Positions 5,147 through 6,116 of a stretch of DNA of 6,116 nucleotides are shown here, one piece after another. Source of the stretch: Clostridiales bacterium (GTDB taxonomy: Bacteria; Bacillota; Clostridia; Oscillospirales; Acutalibacteraceae); assembly GCA_022791355.1 (NCBI GenBank), contig JAAVYX010000199.1, positions 1 to 6,116 of the forward strand, read 5' to 3'. The translations under genes were made by a program, and so were the position numbers. The notes below the pieces were generated by a model. The model ran no database searches. It was not told where the DNA came from and was given only the letters and a program-made list of their open reading frames with translations. Numbering within the stretch: position 1 is the stretch's first letter; the number at the start of each line of letters is the position of its first letter.

Positions 5147-5152
5147 AGGAGG
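5147..5152 (+). promoter_or_regulatory. Ribosome binding site that fixes the TTG start of the DUF815 gene
   Basis: A perfect AGGAGG sits 9 bases before TTG at 5162. The frame is closed by TAA at 5153-5155, inside this spacer, and no ATG or GTG occurs in frame before the conserved region begins. TTG is therefore the only sensible start. Confidence 0.8.
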
Positions 5153-5161
5153 TAATCTTTC

Positions 5162-6116
5162 TTGTGTACGCATGCGAACCTACGGCGGCTTGGGGTCAGA
5201 CTGGCGGGACTGTCGGTCTATCGGGGAGCGGCGGAAAGCCCCGTGCCGGCGGCCCTCTGCCGGCTGGTCCGCGGCCGGTTTTCGGACGAGGCCCAGTTGG
5301 CGGCCGCCTTCGGCGACGTTTTCGCCGCCTGCGCGGCGGCGAACTGTCTTGAAAATCCGGCGGCAGAGGTCGAAGCCGCCCTGCTGCGGGACGACAATCC
5401 TTACACCCGCTGTCTGGCGGCGGAAAAAGCCCCCTCCTCCCTCTTGGAAAAGGCCGCTCTGCGGGACATAGCCGCCCTGCGGGACTTGGCCCTTCTGGAC
5501 CCGGCCGCCTGCGGCCCGCTCTGGCCCGACCTGTTTCCCGGCCTGTCCGACCCCGGCCTGCTCCCCCTGTGGGGTCCCGGGCAGCCGGCCGGCCTTTTTT
5601 CGGCCGGTTCAGAAGATGCGGTCAAGTCCTTCCTGGCCGCCTATCATAAACGCAACGGCTGTGGGGTCTACGCCGAACACGCCGCCTTTTTATGGCAGGA
5701 CGGCATGGTTCCCATCCTCCACAGCGATCCCATCGCCTTATCCGAGCTTAAGGGGTACGAGCTGCCCCGGCAAAGGGTGCTGGACAATACCGAAAGCTTC
5801 CTAACGGGCTATCGGGCCTCCAACCTGCTGCTCTACGGCGACCGGGGGACCGGCAAGTCCTCCACGGTCCACGCTATCCTCAATCGATACCGGGACGAGG
5901 GACTGCGGATGCTGGAACTGCCAAAGGAGAGTTTGCGGGAGCTGCCCCGCATCTCGGAAGAGCTTGGAAGCCTGCCCTTAAAATTCATTCTATTTATCGA
6001 CGACTTATCCTTCTCAGAAACCGACGACAACTTCGGCGCCCTCAAGGCCGTTTTGGAGGGCTCCCTGGCGGCCCGGCCGGAAAATCTGCTGATTTACGCC
6101 ACCTCCAACCGCCGCC
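5162..6116 (+). CDS. DUF815-family P-loop ATPase (3' end outside the window)
   Basis: This frame starts at TTG (5162) and stays open to the right edge, giving 318 residues; the C-terminus is missing. It matches DUF815 ATP-binding proteins (AAA+-like P-loop ATPases) common in Firmicutes, whose role is not established. The N-terminal part (about 1-195) is helical and rich in Ala and Leu, beginning LRRLGVRLAGLSVYRG. Then comes the ATPase core: ELPRQRVLDNTESFLTG (residues 200-216), Walker A GDRGTGKS (226-233), Walker B FILFIDD (275-281, with Asp280 and Asp281), and a sensor-1-like ATSNRR (313-318) at the window end. I see no signal peptide or membrane segment, so it is probably cytosolic. It is transcribed divergently from ilvB, with closely packed promoters. 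That suggests possible co-regulation but does not show a function in amino acid synthesis. Confidence 0.9.
   Translation, partial: MCTHANLRRLGVRLAGLSVYRGAAESPVPAALCRLVRGRFSDEAQLAAAFGDVFAACAAANCLENPAAEVEAALLRDDNPYTRCLAAEKAPSSLLEKAALRDIAALRDLALLDPAACGPLWPDLFPGLSDPGLLPLWGPGQPAGLFSAGSEDAVKSFLAAYHKRNGCGVYAEHAAFLWQDGMVPILHSDPIALSELKGYELPRQRVLDNTESFLTGYRASNLLLYGDRGTGKSSTVHAILNRYRDEGLRMLELPKESLRELPRISEELGSLPLKFILFIDDLSFSETDDNFGALKAVLEGSLAARPENLLIYATSNRR

Noticed and set aside
4890..5161. T-box riboswitch upstream of ilvB
   Set aside because: Neither the conserved AGGGTGGNACCGCG element nor a following terminator is visible, and the leader from the predicted start is under 100 bases.

Overview
The window looks like a chromosomal segment from an anaerobic, endospore-forming member of the Clostridia. 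Three observations support this: a spore maturation gene (spmA), an AbrB/SpoVT-type transition-state regulator with a zinc knuckle, and strong AGGAGG-type ribosome binding sites next to AT-rich sigma-A promoters. The coding regions are clearly GC-rich while the intergenic spacers are AT-rich. That would suit a GC-rich gut lineage of the Oscillospiraceae type, but this placement is inference only.

Layout, left to right. (1) At 1-39 there may be the last codons of an unidentified plus-strand gene. (2) spmA lies on the minus strand (74-670). Its usual partner spmB does not follow within the visible 73 bases. (3) A short divergent intergenic region carries a near-perfect sigma-A promoter for the plus-strand AbrB-family regulator (891-1139) and a sigma-E-like promoter candidate for spmA. 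(4) The AbrB gene ends at a strong hairpin terminator, facing the terminator of the convergent ilv cluster. (5) The minus strand from 4889 down to 1417 carries ilvB, ilvN and ilvC: acetolactate synthase large and small subunits, then ketol-acid reductoisomerase. These are the first two steps shared by valine, leucine and isoleucine synthesis. ilvB and ilvN are 66 bases apart. ilvN and ilvC are separated by 242 bases, which may hold a separate control point. (6) From 5162 to the right edge, a plus-strand gene encodes a DUF815-family P-loop ATPase. It begins with TTG and is cut off by the window end.

The most interesting part is the ilvB / DUF815 divergent region (about 4890-5161). The two promoter -35 hexamers sit back to back only 8 bp apart. 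The ilvB promoter also contains two perfect dyads. The short ilvB leader, too short for a T-box, encodes a possible 14-residue peptide with a Val-Ser-Leu-Ile stretch, ending 17 bases before ilvB. Together these suggest a compact, non-T-box control of branched-chain amino acid synthesis, possibly shared with the ATPase of unknown function. Everything else in the window is fairly ordinary. I saw no mobile element, CRISPR array, tRNA or rRNA.
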